Positions 34,026 through 43,693 of a DNA stretch of 64,000 bases are shown here, piece by piece. Made by a program: the position numbers and the translations under genes. Positions within the stretch are counted from its first letter, which is position 1. Each line of letters begins with the position of its first letter. The stretch lies in contig ONLD01000006.1 of the NCBI GenBank assembly GCA_900318565.1, positions 1-64,000 on the forward strand, in the 5' to 3' direction. Source of the DNA: an uncultured Bacteroidales bacterium (GTDB lineage Bacteria > Bacteroidota > Bacteroidia > Bacteroidales > UBA932). The notes under the pieces are model-generated. The model made no database searches. It was not told where the DNA came from and saw nothing but the letters and a program-made list of their open reading frames with translations.

Positions 34026-35216
34026 ATGGACAGACTACTAAACAAAGCTTGCGCGAAATACACTTTGGCAGACGAAGTCAAAGCTAAGGGAGTATATCCT
34101 TACTACCGCCCGATTTCCTCCGGCCAGGACCCTCTGGTGACTATGGCCGACGGCTCCAAAGTGCTGATGTTCGGCTCGAATTCCTACCTCGGACTTTCGG
34201 ACGACCCGCGCCTCAAAGAAGCTGCTATCGCCGCAATTAAAAAGTATGGTACCAGCTGCTCCGGCAGCCGTTTCCTCAACGGTACCCTCGATATCCACGA
34301 AGAACTCGAAGAAAAGCTCGCCCGCTTTGTGGGCAAGGAAGAAGCCGTGACCTACAGTACCGGATTCCAGGTCAACCTCGGAGTCGTGGGCTGCCTGGGA
34401 TTCAGGGGAGGATTCATCTTCCTGGACGCCCTGGACCACGCCTGCATCATCGACGGCAGCCGCCTGAGTTTCAGCGAAGTACGCAAGTTCCGCCACAACG
34501 ATATGGCAGACCTCGAGAAGAAGCTCTGGCTGACCCCCCGCCACGCCAACAAGCTCATAGTCGTGGACGGCGTGTACTCGATGGAAGGCGACATCGCCCC
34601 CGTGCCCGAGTTGGTGGCGCTCTGCGAAAAATACAATGCATCCCTGATGATTGACGACGCCCACGGCCTCGGCGTAATCGGCGAAAACGGCTCCGGCACC
34701 GCCAGCCACTTCGGCCTGACCGACAGCGTGGACCTTATAATGGGCACGTTCTCAAAGAGTTTCGGCTCCCTTGGCGGCTTCATAGCAGGCGACCGCGTCG
34801 TCATCGAATACCTGAAGCACAACTCCCGTTCGCTGATTTTCAGCGCCTCGATGACGCCCGCCGCCGTGGCTGCGGCAAGCAAAGCCCTGGACATTATGAT
34901 CGAGGAGCCGGAGCGCCGCGAGCACCTCTGGGAAGTCACCCGCCACGCCCAGGAAGCATTCAAGGCTAACGGCTTCGACATCGGGCACACCCAGTCCCCT
35001 ATCATCCCGCTCTTCGTGCGCGACACCATCAAGGCTATGACCATAGTCAAGCTTGCCTACGAGCAGGGCGTGTTCATCACTCCCGTCATCGCCCCTGCGG
35101 TGCCCGAGAAGGACGTGCTCATCCGCTTCGCGCTTATGGCCACGCACAGCATCGAACAGGTCGATGAGGCCGTGGAGAAACTGACCAAAATCTTCAAACA
35201 GCTCGAAATCATATGA
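34026..35216 (+). CDS. spt: Serine palmitoyltransferase (alpha-oxoamine synthase)
   Basis: A 396-residue PLP enzyme. The start at ATG 34026 follows the promoter; the frame is open far upstream but lies antisense to the UPF0597 gene. Motifs are MFGSNSYLGLSDDPRLKEAA, CSGSRFLNGT, DDAHGLGVIGENG and the PLP lysine in GTFSKSFGSLGG. The N-terminus GVYPYYRPISSGQDP is like Bacteroidales Spt rather than KBL or BioF. It condenses serine with a fatty acyl-CoA to 3-ketosphinganine, the first step of bacterial sphingolipid synthesis. It overlaps the next gene by 4 bp (ATGA). Confidence 0.85.
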   Translation: MDRLLNKACAKYTLADEVKAKGVYPYYRPISSGQDPLVTMADGSKVLMFGSNSYLGLSDDPRLKEAAIAAIKKYGTSCSGSRFLNGTLDIHEELEEKLARFVGKEEAVTYSTGFQVNLGVVGCLGFRGGFIFLDALDHACIIDGSRLSFSEVRKFRHNDMADLEKKLWLTPRHANKLIVVDGVYSMEGDIAPVPELVALCEKYNASLMIDDAHGLGVIGENGSGTASHFGLTDSVDLIMGTFSKSFGSLGGFIAGDRVVIEYLKHNSRSLIFSASMTPAAVAAASKALDIMIEEPERREHLWEVTRHAQEAFKANGFDIGHTQSPIIPLFVRDTIKAMTIVKLAYEQGVFITPVIAPAVPEKDVLIRFALMATHSIEQVDEAVEKLTKIFKQLEII

Positions 35217-36007
35217 TTATCCTGATCACCGGCATCACTTCCGGCTTCGGAAAAGCAATGGCCGAAAGGCTCTGCGCCGACGGCCACACCGTTTACGGCA
35301 CACACCGCCACGCTACCGACTTACTGCCCGGCGTCCATTACATCAAGGCCGACGCCCAGAATGAAGAAGAATGCCGGGATGCGGTACAGCAGGTGCTTGA
35401 CGCAGAGGGCCGCATCGACGTGTTCATCAACAACGCCGGGATGGGCATAGGCGGGCCGCTGGAATTCTCTTCCCTTGAAGATGCCGAGCGCCAGATGGAC
35501 GTCAACTGGATGGGTATGGTGCGCTTCCTGCACTATGTACTGCCCGCGATGCGCAGGCAGGGCGGCGGCCGCATCATCTGCTTCTCCTCCATCGGAGGCC
35601 TGATGGGACTGCCTTTCCAGGGCCTGTACTCAGCCAGCAAATTCGCCATCGAGGGCTATTGCGAGGCCCTGCGTATGGAGGTACGCGCCCATAATATCCA
35701 GGTCGTGGTCATCGAGCCCGGCGACTTCGCGACAGCCTTCACGGCCCAGCGCAAGAGCGTCTCCGACCCTGAAGCATACGAAGTATATAAGACTTACGCC
35801 AAATCCCTGGCGAGCATAGAGCACGACGAGACCACCGGCCTCAAGCCCGAGTACCTGGCAAATAAGATCAGCAAGATAGTGACGGCCCGCAAACCCCGCT
35901 ACAATTACATAATTTCCACGCTCGAGCAGCGCCTGTCGGTGCTGTTGAAGGCCATCCTGCCCCCGAGCTGGTTTGCAGCCATTCTGAGAAGCTACTACAA
36001 ACTATAG
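35213..36007 (+). CDS. Short-chain dehydrogenase, candidate 3-ketosphinganine reductase
   Basis: A 264-residue classical SDR: cofactor motif TGITSGFGKAMAERL, NNAGMGIGG, active-site Ser in ICFSSIGGLMG and YSASK (Tyr and Lys). The C-terminal tail is hydrophobic (LSVLLKAILPPSWFAAILRS), which could bring it to the membrane, as with eukaryotic 3-ketosphinganine reductase. It is translationally coupled to serine palmitoyltransferase (ATGA) and precedes malQ. NAD(P)H reduction of 3-ketosphinganine is my inference from that coupling; generic SDR similarity alone would not show it. Confidence 0.78.
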   Translation: MIILITGITSGFGKAMAERLCADGHTVYGTHRHATDLLPGVHYIKADAQNEEECRDAVQQVLDAEGRIDVFINNAGMGIGGPLEFSSLEDAERQMDVNWMGMVRFLHYVLPAMRRQGGGRIICFSSIGGLMGLPFQGLYSASKFAIEGYCEALRMEVRAHNIQVVVIEPGDFATAFTAQRKSVSDPEAYEVYKTYAKSLASIEHDETTGLKPEYLANKISKIVTARKPRYNYIISTLEQRLSVLLKAILPPSWFAAILRSYYKL

Positions 36008-37881
36008 TGAAGACCACATTTTCAATACACTACCTGACGCAGTGGGGCGAGAGCCTCTGCGTGGTGCTGCAGGACAAGAAGCACCCTATGGAATGGCAGG
36101 ACGGCGGCCTCTGGACCGTCAGCGTCAATGCTTCCGCAGCAGCCCTGAAAGATTACTACTATGTCGTTATGCGCGACGGACTTATCGTGCGCAGCGAGTG
36201 GAGCCACCACAGCGCCGCACCCGCCCCCGAAATAGCGGACAGCTGGATTGACTGCCCGGTCGAAGGGTGTCCCTTCGTGCGCAAACACAGCGCGGAGATT
36301 TTCGACCGTCCGGGATTCCGCGGAGCCGGCACCGCAGTGCCCGTGTTCGCCCTCAGGGGCGAGGGTGATTTCGGCATCGGCGACTTTAGGGACCTGCGTC
36401 CGCTGGTGGACTGGGCCGCAGCTACAGGTCAGTGTATCATACAGTTGCTTCCCGTCGGAGACACTACCCGGCGCGGAGAGTGGAAAGACTCCTACCCCTA
36501 CAGCCCCATATCCTCCTTCGCCCTGCACCCGCTCTACATCCGCCTGCAGGAGATAGGAGTGAAGGAAGACGCCGCCTTCCGCCGTGTGCAGAAGGAGCTT
36601 AACGAGCTGCCGGAGCTGGACTACCCGAGGGTGTTCAAGGAGAAAATGTCCCGTGTGCGCAAGGCCTGGGAGGCTGTAGGAGAAAAGGACTGCAAGAGCG
36701 CCGCGTTCCGCCGCTTCTGCAAGGCCAACGCCTATTGGCTGGACGAGTACGCAGAATTCTGCGCAGGGCGCGACTCCAACGAGCCCGATTACTGGCGCTG
36801 GATTCAGTGGCACCTGGACCGCCAGTTCTCCGAAGAAGCCGCCTACGCGCGCAGCAAGGGCGTACACTTCAAGGGAGACCTGCCCATCGGAGTGAGCGCC
36901 GACAGTGCCGACGCGTACTTCCATCCCGAGCTTTTCAACCTGGATTCCTCCGCCGGCGCTCCGCCGGATTTCTTCAGCGCAGAAGGCCAGAACTGGGGCT
37001 TCCCCACTTACAACTGGGACGCTATGGCCCGGGACGGCTACGCCTGGTGGAAGTCGCGCCTGCGCAAGATGAGCGAGTATTTTGACGCATTCCGCATCGA
37101 CCATATACTGGGCTTCTTCCGCATCTGGGAGATTCCCCTGGAATACAGCAGCGGCTCTATGGGCCATTTCAACCCCGCCCTTCCCTACCGCAAGGAGGAA
37201 ATCGAGGCGATGGGACTTCCCTTCGAGGGGCTGTTCCTGCCCGATCCGCGCAATGAAGGCTGCTGGCAGCCTCGCATCCTGCCCGAATCGCAGAACCTGC
37301 CGCAATGGCAGCAGGAGCAGTTCGGAGCCCTCTACAACGACTTCTTCTACCACCGCAACGACGACCTGTGGCGCCGCAACGCCGAACGCAAGCTCCCCGA
37401 GCTGCTTAATGCCACCGGTATGCTCGCCTGCGGAGAAGACCTCGGAATGGTGCCGGACTGCGTGGAGGGAGTGATGGCCCACGAGACCATACTCTCGCTC
37501 GAGATGGCGAATATGGACAAGGGCCGTCCCTGGCCCGAGCTTGCCGTGTGCGCCACTTCATCCCACGATATGGCCACGCTGCGTATGCAGTTCAGCGAAG
37601 AGAACGGCCGCGATATGGAGCCCTGGGAAGTGCGCCGCACCATCTGGGGGCATCTGGACTCGGCCCCTATGCTGGCCATCTTCCCGCTGCAGGACTGGAT
37701 TGCCCTGGACGGAGGACTGCGCCGCAAGGACTTTATGAATGAGCGCATAAACCAGCCCGCCGATCCCGCACACCACTGGCGCTACCGTATGCACATCAGC
37801 CTCGAGACCCTTCGCGACGCCACGGGACTGTGCACCGCAATAACCGGACTTATCAAAGATTCAAGAAGATACAATAGATAA
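36007..37881 (+). CDS. malQ: 4-alpha-glucanotransferase (GH77), short form
   Basis: A 624-residue enzyme with GTG start that overlaps the SDR stop (TAGTG). The N-terminal ~95 residues form one beta-rich starch-binding-like domain; the GH77 catalytic domain follows from RGAGTAVPVFALRGEGDFGI. The nucleophile Asp lies in YFDAFRIDHILGFFRIW, the acid/base Glu in CGEDLGMVPD and the third acid in SSHDMATLRM. It disproportionates maltodextrins or glycogen in the cytoplasm. Bacteroides MalQ is usually near 890 residues with two N-terminal domains, so one such domain appears to be missing here. Confidence 0.88.
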   Translation: MKTTFSIHYLTQWGESLCVVLQDKKHPMEWQDGGLWTVSVNASAAALKDYYYVVMRDGLIVRSEWSHHSAAPAPEIADSWIDCPVEGCPFVRKHSAEIFDRPGFRGAGTAVPVFALRGEGDFGIGDFRDLRPLVDWAAATGQCIIQLLPVGDTTRRGEWKDSYPYSPISSFALHPLYIRLQEIGVKEDAAFRRVQKELNELPELDYPRVFKEKMSRVRKAWEAVGEKDCKSAAFRRFCKANAYWLDEYAEFCAGRDSNEPDYWRWIQWHLDRQFSEEAAYARSKGVHFKGDLPIGVSADSADAYFHPELFNLDSSAGAPPDFFSAEGQNWGFPTYNWDAMARDGYAWWKSRLRKMSEYFDAFRIDHILGFFRIWEIPLEYSSGSMGHFNPALPYRKEEIEAMGLPFEGLFLPDPRNEGCWQPRILPESQNLPQWQQEQFGALYNDFFYHRNDDLWRRNAERKLPELLNATGMLACGEDLGMVPDCVEGVMAHETILSLEMANMDKGRPWPELAVCATSSHDMATLRMQFSEENGRDMEPWEVRRTIWGHLDSAPMLAIFPLQDWIALDGGLRRKDFMNERINQPADPAHHWRYRMHISLETLRDATGLCTAITGLIKDSRRYNR

Positions 37882-37883
37882 TT

Positions 37884-39422
37884 ATGACACAGGAAGAACT
37901 TTTCAAAGTGCTTGTAGCACACTGCAAAGAGTATGGTTTCATTTTCCCGTCCAGCGAAATCTACGACGGGCTTGCCGCTGTCTATGACTACGGCCAGATG
38001 GGCGTGGAGCTCAAGAACAACATAAAGCAGTACTGGTGGAACGCAATGACCCGCCTGAACGAGAATATCGTGGGCATAGACTCCTGCATATTTATGCACC
38101 CCCGCATCTGGGAGGCTTCCGGCCACGTGAGCGCGTTCAACGATCCGCTTATCGACAATAAGGATTCCAAGAAGCGCTACCGCGCCGACGTGCTCATCGA
38201 GGACTACCTCGCCAAGATCGAGGAGAAGATGAACAAGGAGGTCGAGAAGGGCCGCAAGAAGTTCGGCGAGGCCTTCAACGAAGAGCAGTTCCGTGCCACC
38301 AACCCCAACGTGCTCCGCGAGAAAGCCCGTTACGACGAGGTCCACAACCGCTACAAGAAAGCGGAAGACGCGAACGACCTGGCCGAGTACAAGCAGATTA
38401 TCGTCGACTGCGGCATCGTGTGCCCCATCAGCGGCACCTGCAACTGGACCGACGTTAGGCAGTTCAACCTGATGTTCCAGACCTCTATGGGCAGCACAGC
38501 CGAGGGCGCCAGCACCATCTACCTGCGTCCCGAGACAGCCCAGGGCATCTTCGTGAACTATCTCAACGTACAGAAGACCGGCCGTATGAAGATTCCTTTC
38601 GGCATCGCCCAGATAGGCAAAGCCTTCCGCAACGAAATCGTGGCCCGTCAGTTCATCTTCCGTATGAGGGAGTTCGAGCAGATGGAGATGCAGTTCTTCA
38701 TCAAGCCCGGCACCGAACTGGAGTGGTTCAAGAAATGGAAGGAGCAGCGTATGAAATGGCACGTGAATATAGGTATGGGCGCTGAGAACTACCGCTTCCA
38801 CGACCACGAGAAACTTGCCCACTACGCCAACGCCGCGACCGACATCGAGTTCCAGTTCCCCTTCGGTTTCAAGGAGCTGGAAGGCATCCACAGCCGCACC
38901 AACTGGGACCTCGGAAGGCACCAGCAGTACTCCGGCCGCAAAATCGAGTACTTCGACCCCGAAGAAGGAGCCGCCTACACTCCTTACGTCGTGGAGACCT
39001 CCATCGGCGTGGACCGTATGGTGCTTGCAGTGCTCAGCCACTCCCTCAAGGAGGAGAAACTCGAGAACGGCGAGACGAGGGTGGTTATGAGCATCCCCGC
39101 TCCGCTGGCCCCCGTCAAGGCCGCAGTGCTGCCTCTGGTCAAGAAGGACGGCCTGCCCGAGCTCGCCCAGAAAGTTATGGACGCCCTCAAGTACGACTTC
39201 AACTGCCAGTATGAGGAAAAAGATTCCATCGGCAAGCGCTACCGCAGGCAGGACGCTATCGGCACCCCGTTCTGCATCACTGTGGACCACCAGAGCCTCG
39301 AAGACGGTTGCGTGACCGTGCGCGAGAGGGACACTATGAGCCAGGAGCGCGTGCCCATCACTGAGCTCCGCGACCTCATTGACAAGAGGGTCAACCTCAA
39401 CAACCTTCTCCGCAACTTATAA
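37884..39422 (+). CDS. glyS: Glycyl-tRNA synthetase (class II, dimeric type)
   Basis: A 512-residue enzyme of the eukaryote-like alpha2 family. N-terminal EYGFIFPSSEIYDGLAAVYD, motif 2 in KAFRNEIVARQFIFRMREFE, QMEMQFF, motif 3 in YVVETSIGVDRMVLAVL, and a C-terminal anticodon-binding domain (PLAPVKAAVLPLVKK). It charges tRNA-Gly, such as the one at 29241. It starts 2 bp after the malQ stop and is joined by TAATG to the DUF5009 gene, so an essential synthetase is embedded in the sphingolipid/glucan operon. Confidence 0.95.
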   Translation: MTQEELFKVLVAHCKEYGFIFPSSEIYDGLAAVYDYGQMGVELKNNIKQYWWNAMTRLNENIVGIDSCIFMHPRIWEASGHVSAFNDPLIDNKDSKKRYRADVLIEDYLAKIEEKMNKEVEKGRKKFGEAFNEEQFRATNPNVLREKARYDEVHNRYKKAEDANDLAEYKQIIVDCGIVCPISGTCNWTDVRQFNLMFQTSMGSTAEGASTIYLRPETAQGIFVNYLNVQKTGRMKIPFGIAQIGKAFRNEIVARQFIFRMREFEQMEMQFFIKPGTELEWFKKWKEQRMKWHVNIGMGAENYRFHDHEKLAHYANAATDIEFQFPFGFKELEGIHSRTNWDLGRHQQYSGRKIEYFDPEEGAAYTPYVVETSIGVDRMVLAVLSHSLKEEKLENGETRVVMSIPAPLAPVKAAVLPLVKKDGLPELAQKVMDALKYDFNCQYEEKDSIGKRYRRQDAIGTPFCITVDHQSLEDGCVTVRERDTMSQERVPITELRDLIDKRVNLNNLLRNL

Positions 39423-40534
39423 TGGAACCGAACCGGCGCCTGGCGAGCCTCGATGCACTGAGGGGCTTCGATATGCTGTTCATTATGGGCTTCGCCTCGC
39501 TGGTGATGGCGGTGTGCCGCCTGTTCCCGGAAGGCGAGACCAGCTGGATATTCCAGCAGATGAACCACGTGGAGTGGGACGGCCTGAGGCACCACGACAC
39601 GGTTTTCCCTCTGTTCATCTTCATCGCGGGCATCTCCTTTCCCTTCTCGTATGCAAAAATGCAGGAGAAGGGAAAGGGGCGCGGGAAAATCTACTGGAAG
39701 ATTTTCCGCAGGGCGCTTGTCCTGATCCTCTTCGGCCTGATCTGCAACGGATTGCTCAAGTTCCAGTTCGCTGACCTGCGCTTCTGGAGCGTGCTCGCCA
39801 GAATCGGCCTCAGCTGGATGTTCGCCGCGCTGCTGTTTATCAACTTCAAGCCGTCGGTGCGCGCCGTCACGGCCGTGGCGCTGCTGGTGGGTTACTGGCT
39901 GCTGCTGCGCTTCGTGCCGGCCCCCGACGCTCCCGCAGGCGCAGGACCCTTCTCCTTCGAAGGCAACCTTGTGGGATACGTGGACCGTTGCCTCTTCCCA
40001 GGGCACCTGTACAAAGGCGCCGGCGGCGTATTCGACCCCGAGGGCCTGCTGAGCACCATCCCCGCCGTGGTCACGGCTATGCTGGGTATGTTCACCGGAG
40101 AGTGGGTGCGGAAAACGGACGTCAGCGAGAAGCGCAAGGTGCTGTGGATGGTGGCGGCGGCGGCCGTAATGCTCGGCCTCGGACTGCTGTGGTCCCTATG
40201 GTTCCCTATCAACAAGAAGCTCTGGAGCAGCAGCTTCGTGCTGGTGGTGGGAGCATATTCGCTCGCGCTTTTCGCTTTGTTCTACTGGATTATAGATGTC
40301 AAGGGATGGAAGAAATGGGCCTTCCCGTTCATAGTCATAGGTATGAATTCCATCGTCATATTTATGGCGCCGCGGATGATAGACTTCAAGTTCACCACCG
40401 ACTTTTTCCTCTCCGGCCTTTGCTCGCTGATGGGCCCTCTCTGGGCCAAAGCCGTCTGGAGACTGGGCTACCTTGTGGTCGTCTGGCTCTTCCTTTATTT
40501 TTTATATAAGAAGAAAATCTTCCTCAAAGTTTAG
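39422..40534 (+). CDS. DUF5009 / NagX-like membrane acyltransferase
   Basis: A 370-residue membrane protein beginning RLASLDALRGFDMLFIMGFA, the opening of the DUF5009/DUF1624 family related to heparan-alpha-glucosaminide N-acetyltransferase. About ten hydrophobic segments are visible and HHDTVFPLFIFIAGISFPFS is characteristic. Relatives move acetyl groups across the membrane onto sugars. The substrate cannot be read from sequence; a glycan or lipid head group would fit an operon that starts with sphingolipid genes. It overlaps the glyS stop by one base and ends the operon. Confidence 0.82.
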   Translation: MEPNRRLASLDALRGFDMLFIMGFASLVMAVCRLFPEGETSWIFQQMNHVEWDGLRHHDTVFPLFIFIAGISFPFSYAKMQEKGKGRGKIYWKIFRRALVLILFGLICNGLLKFQFADLRFWSVLARIGLSWMFAALLFINFKPSVRAVTAVALLVGYWLLLRFVPAPDAPAGAGPFSFEGNLVGYVDRCLFPGHLYKGAGGVFDPEGLLSTIPAVVTAMLGMFTGEWVRKTDVSEKRKVLWMVAAAAVMLGLGLLWSLWFPINKKLWSSSFVLVVGAYSLALFALFYWIIDVKGWKKWAFPFIVIGMNSIVIFMAPRMIDFKFTTDFFLSGLCSLMGPLWAKAVWRLGYLVVVWLFLYFLYKKKIFLKV

Positions 40535-40553
40535 TTAGTTCCAATAAAAATAC

Positions 40554-40561
40554 TAACTTTG
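40554..40561 (+). promoter_or_regulatory. Minus-7 box of secDF
   Basis: TAACTTTG fits TAnnTTTG, with a 38-nt gap to ATG 40600. Confidence 0.55.
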
Positions 40562-40599
40562 CGAACTATTTTGGAAAATTATTAATATTAACCATAGTT

Positions 40600-43500
40600 A
40601 TGCAAAGTAAAGGAGCAATCAGACTTGTAGCAATCCTGCTTGCACTCGCCTGCATCTGGCAGCTCTCCTTCACCGCTGTGACCAGCATCCAGGAGAAGAA
40701 GGCCGCCAAGGCCGCCGCCGCAAAGGTGGACGCATTCAGCCAGAGCGCCGAGTTCGCAAAGGTAGCTGCAGAGGATCAAGCTTATTTCCTTGATTCACTC
40801 AAGAAAAACGAAGAAAAGAGGTTTACAGACTCGATTTCTTCCCAGAAAGTTTATTTCGGCAACACATTCAAAGAAGTAAAGGCCAAGGAGATCAACCTCG
40901 GTCTGGACCTCAAGGGCGGTATGAACGTTATGCTGCAGGTCCAGCTCGAAGACCTTGTGCGCGCCCTGTCCGGCAACAACACGACCCCCGAGTTCCAGAA
41001 GGCCATCAGCCTCGCTAAGGAGCGTATGGTGGGTTCGCAGTCCGACTTCATCACCCTCTTCGCAGAGGCTTGGAAGGAGACTACCGGCGGCCAGAGGCTG
41101 TCCCAGGTGTTCGGTACCTACGAAATGCGCGACCGCATCAAGCCCGAGTCCACTGACGACCAGGTTGTGACCGTGATCAAGGAAGAGGCCGAGAGCGCAA
41201 TTGCGAACTCCTTCAACGTGCTTCGCAACCGTATCGACCGCTTCGGCGTGACCCAGCCCTCCATCCAGAAGATCGGCAACACCGGCCGTATCCTCGTGGA
41301 GCTCCCCGGTGTCAAAGAGCCTGAGCGTGTGCGTAAGCTGCTCCAGGGCACCGCTTCCCTGGAATTCTGGACCACGTTCGACGCCGCCGAGATCACTCCT
41401 TTCCTCCAGGAGGCCAACTCGCTGCTCGCCCAGTATGCCGAGAGCGAACCCGCTACCGAGGCTGAGGCCGCTCCCGCCGCCGACGACCTGGTGGCCGAGG
41501 AAATCAAGGCCCAGGGTGAGTCCGACGCTGAAATGGACGCCCTCAAGAAGGCCAATCCCCTGTTCTCCGTGCTGCAGCCCAGCAACTTCCGCGGCAACGC
41601 CTGTATCGGTTTCGCAGCAGCTGCCGATACCGCAGCCGTCGGCAAGTATCTCCGTCAGCCCGAGGTTGCAAACCTCTTCCCTGCCGAGTTCCGCCCTATG
41701 TGGAGCGTGAAGCCCTCAAGCTATCTGCAGTCCGACAATATCTATGAGCTCATCGCCATCAAGGCCTCCAGCCGTGACGGCAAGGCTCCTCTGGACGGCG
41801 GCGTGGTGACCGACGCCCGCGTGACGACCAACGACCGCCGCGGCGGCAGCCCGACCGTGTCTATGACTATGAACGCTGAAGGCGCCAATATCTGGGCCCG
41901 CCTGACCAAGGACAACATCGGCAAGCAGATCGCCATCGTGCTCGACGGCACCGTGTATTCCTACCCTACCGTCAACAGCGAAATCACCGGCGGTTCTTCC
42001 GAAATCAGCGGCAACTTCACTATGGACGAGGCCACCGACCTTACCAACGTGCTGAAGTCCGGTAAGCTCCCCGCCCCCGCCACCATCGTGCAGGAGCAGG
42101 TCGTGGGTCCTTCCCTGGGTGCCGAGTCCATCAGGGCCGGTCTCATCTCCTTCATCATCGCGTTCGTGCTCGTGCTCCTCTATATGTTCATCTTCTACAA
42201 GGGAGCCGGCCTCGTGGCTGACGCAGCTCTGCTGACCAACGTCATCCTGCTCTTCGGCGCACTCGCATCCTTCGGAGCGGTTTTGACCCTGCCCGGTATC
42301 GCCGGTCTCGTGTTGACATTGGGTATGGCAGTGGACGCCAACGTTATTATATATGAGCGTATCAAGGAAGAAATCAAGGCTGGCAAGGGCCTCGGAAAGG
42401 CCGTCCACGACGGTTATGCCAACGCCTACTCCGCCATTATCGACGGTCAGGTGACCACCCTCCTCACCGGTCTGGTACTGTTCTTCTTCGGTTCCGGTCC
42501 TATCAAGGGCTTCGCCACCACGCTCATCGTCGGTATCATCACCTCCGTGCTGACCAGCATCTTCATCACCCGCCTCATCATCGACGACCGCGTGAACAAG
42601 GGCAAGAACGTCAGCTTCGAGTGGGATTGGTCCAAGAACTTCCTCAAGAATACCAACGTCGATTTCATCGGCGCCCGCAAGTACTCCTACATCATCTCCG
42701 GCGCCATGATTCTCATCGCCATCGGTTCCATCGCATTCAAGGGCTTCACCTACGGTGTGGACTTCACCGGAGGCCGTACCTACGTGGTGCGCTTCGACCA
42801 GCCCGTGACCGCCGAGGCAGTGCGCTCCGCAGTTAACAACACCTTCAACGCAGCGGATCCCGAATCCAGCGTTGAAGTGAAGCAGTTCGGCAGCGACGCC
42901 CAGATGAAGATTACGACTTCCTACAAGGTCAAGGACGAATCCTCCGCAGTTGACACCGAAATCGAAGGTATGCTCTTCCAGGCCCTCAAGGGATTCTACA
43001 AGGAAGACCTGACCCAGGCCGACTTCGTGTCCACCCTGGACAACCCCAACGGTATCATCTCCTCCGACAAGGTGGGCGCATCGATTGCAAGCGACATCAA
43101 GCGTTCCGCAATCATCAGCGTGCTGCTCGCCCTGCTCATCATCTTCGCCTACATCGCCTGGCGTTTCAAGGGCTGGAGCTGGGGTCTCGGCGGCGTGGTC
43201 TCACTTGCCCACACCGCTATCATCCTCATCGGCTTCTTCTCGCTGTTCAGCGGAATCCTGCCCTTCAACCTGGATGTGGACCAGACATTTATCGCAGCTA
43301 TCCTGACTATCATCGGTTACGCCATCAACGATAACGTGGTTATCTTCGACCGTATCCGTGAGAATCTCGGCCTGCACCCCAACGACGACTTCAAGGAAAT
43401 GGTGAACAAGTCCCTCAACCAGACCCTCACCCGTACGGTCAACACCTCCGTATCGACCCTCCTTCCTATGCTTGCCATCGCATTCTTCGGCGGTGAGAGC

Positions 43501-43623
43501 ATCAGGGGTCTGTCCGTCGCGCTCTGCCTCGGTATCCTCATCGGTACCTACGCTTCCATTATGATCGGTACCCCGATTATGTATGACAGCACCCGCAGAG
43601 CCATCAAGAAGGCTTCCAAGTAA
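40600..43623 (+). CDS. secDF: SecDF fusion, protein translocase accessory subunit
   Basis: A 1007-residue fusion of SecD and SecF, usual for Bacteroidota. The N-terminal helix is IRLVAILLALACIW; the SecD motif is EINLGLDLKGGMNVMLQVQL, with the P1 domain, then the six-helix bundle around VVGPSLGAESIRAGLIS and GMAVDANVIIYERIKEE. SecF begins near residue 690 (NVDFIGARKYSYIISG, FTYGVDFTGG) and ends with GYAINDNVVIFDRIREN. It uses the proton gradient to pull exported proteins through SecYEG. The only CATG I found in the window lies in this gene at 42705-42708 (Ala-Met). Confidence 0.96.
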   Translation: MQSKGAIRLVAILLALACIWQLSFTAVTSIQEKKAAKAAAAKVDAFSQSAEFAKVAAEDQAYFLDSLKKNEEKRFTDSISSQKVYFGNTFKEVKAKEINLGLDLKGGMNVMLQVQLEDLVRALSGNNTTPEFQKAISLAKERMVGSQSDFITLFAEAWKETTGGQRLSQVFGTYEMRDRIKPESTDDQVVTVIKEEAESAIANSFNVLRNRIDRFGVTQPSIQKIGNTGRILVELPGVKEPERVRKLLQGTASLEFWTTFDAAEITPFLQEANSLLAQYAESEPATEAEAAPAADDLVAEEIKAQGESDAEMDALKKANPLFSVLQPSNFRGNACIGFAAAADTAAVGKYLRQPEVANLFPAEFRPMWSVKPSSYLQSDNIYELIAIKASSRDGKAPLDGGVVTDARVTTNDRRGGSPTVSMTMNAEGANIWARLTKDNIGKQIAIVLDGTVYSYPTVNSEITGGSSEISGNFTMDEATDLTNVLKSGKLPAPATIVQEQVVGPSLGAESIRAGLISFIIAFVLVLLYMFIFYKGAGLVADAALLTNVILLFGALASFGAVLTLPGIAGLVLTLGMAVDANVIIYERIKEEIKAGKGLGKAVHDGYANAYSAIIDGQVTTLLTGLVLFFFGSGPIKGFATTLIVGIITSVLTSIFITRLIIDDRVNKGKNVSFEWDWSKNFLKNTNVDFIGARKYSYIISGAMILIAIGSIAFKGFTYGVDFTGGRTYVVRFDQPVTAEAVRSAVNNTFNAADPESSVEVKQFGSDAQMKITTSYKVKDESSAVDTEIEGMLFQALKGFYKEDLTQADFVSTLDNPNGIISSDKVGASIASDIKRSAIISVLLALLIIFAYIAWRFKGWSWGLGGVVSLAHTAIILIGFFSLFSGILPFNLDVDQTFIAAILTIIGYAINDNVVIFDRIRENLGLHPNDDFKEMVNKSLNQTLTRTVNTSVSTLLPMLAIAFFGGESIRGLSVALCLGILIGTYASIMIGTPIMYDSTRRAIKKASK

Positions 43624-43640
43624 GTCACCGACTTACTACC

Positions 43641-43676
43641 AAAAAGCCCTGCCGCTCATCACGGCAGGGCTTTTTT
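43641..43676. terminator. Bidirectional terminator of secDF and the DUF4923 gene
   Basis: GCCCTGCCG (43646-43654) pairs with CGGCAGGGC (43662-43670), flanked by A5 and T6. This is a textbook hairpin usable from both strands. Confidence 0.92.
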
Positions 43677-43693
43677 ATTATCTGAAAGGCCGC

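Noticed and set aside
36022..39290. Long minus-strand frames over malQ and glyS
   Set aside because: Both genes are unmistakable on the plus strand; the antisense frames arise from GC-rich third positions.
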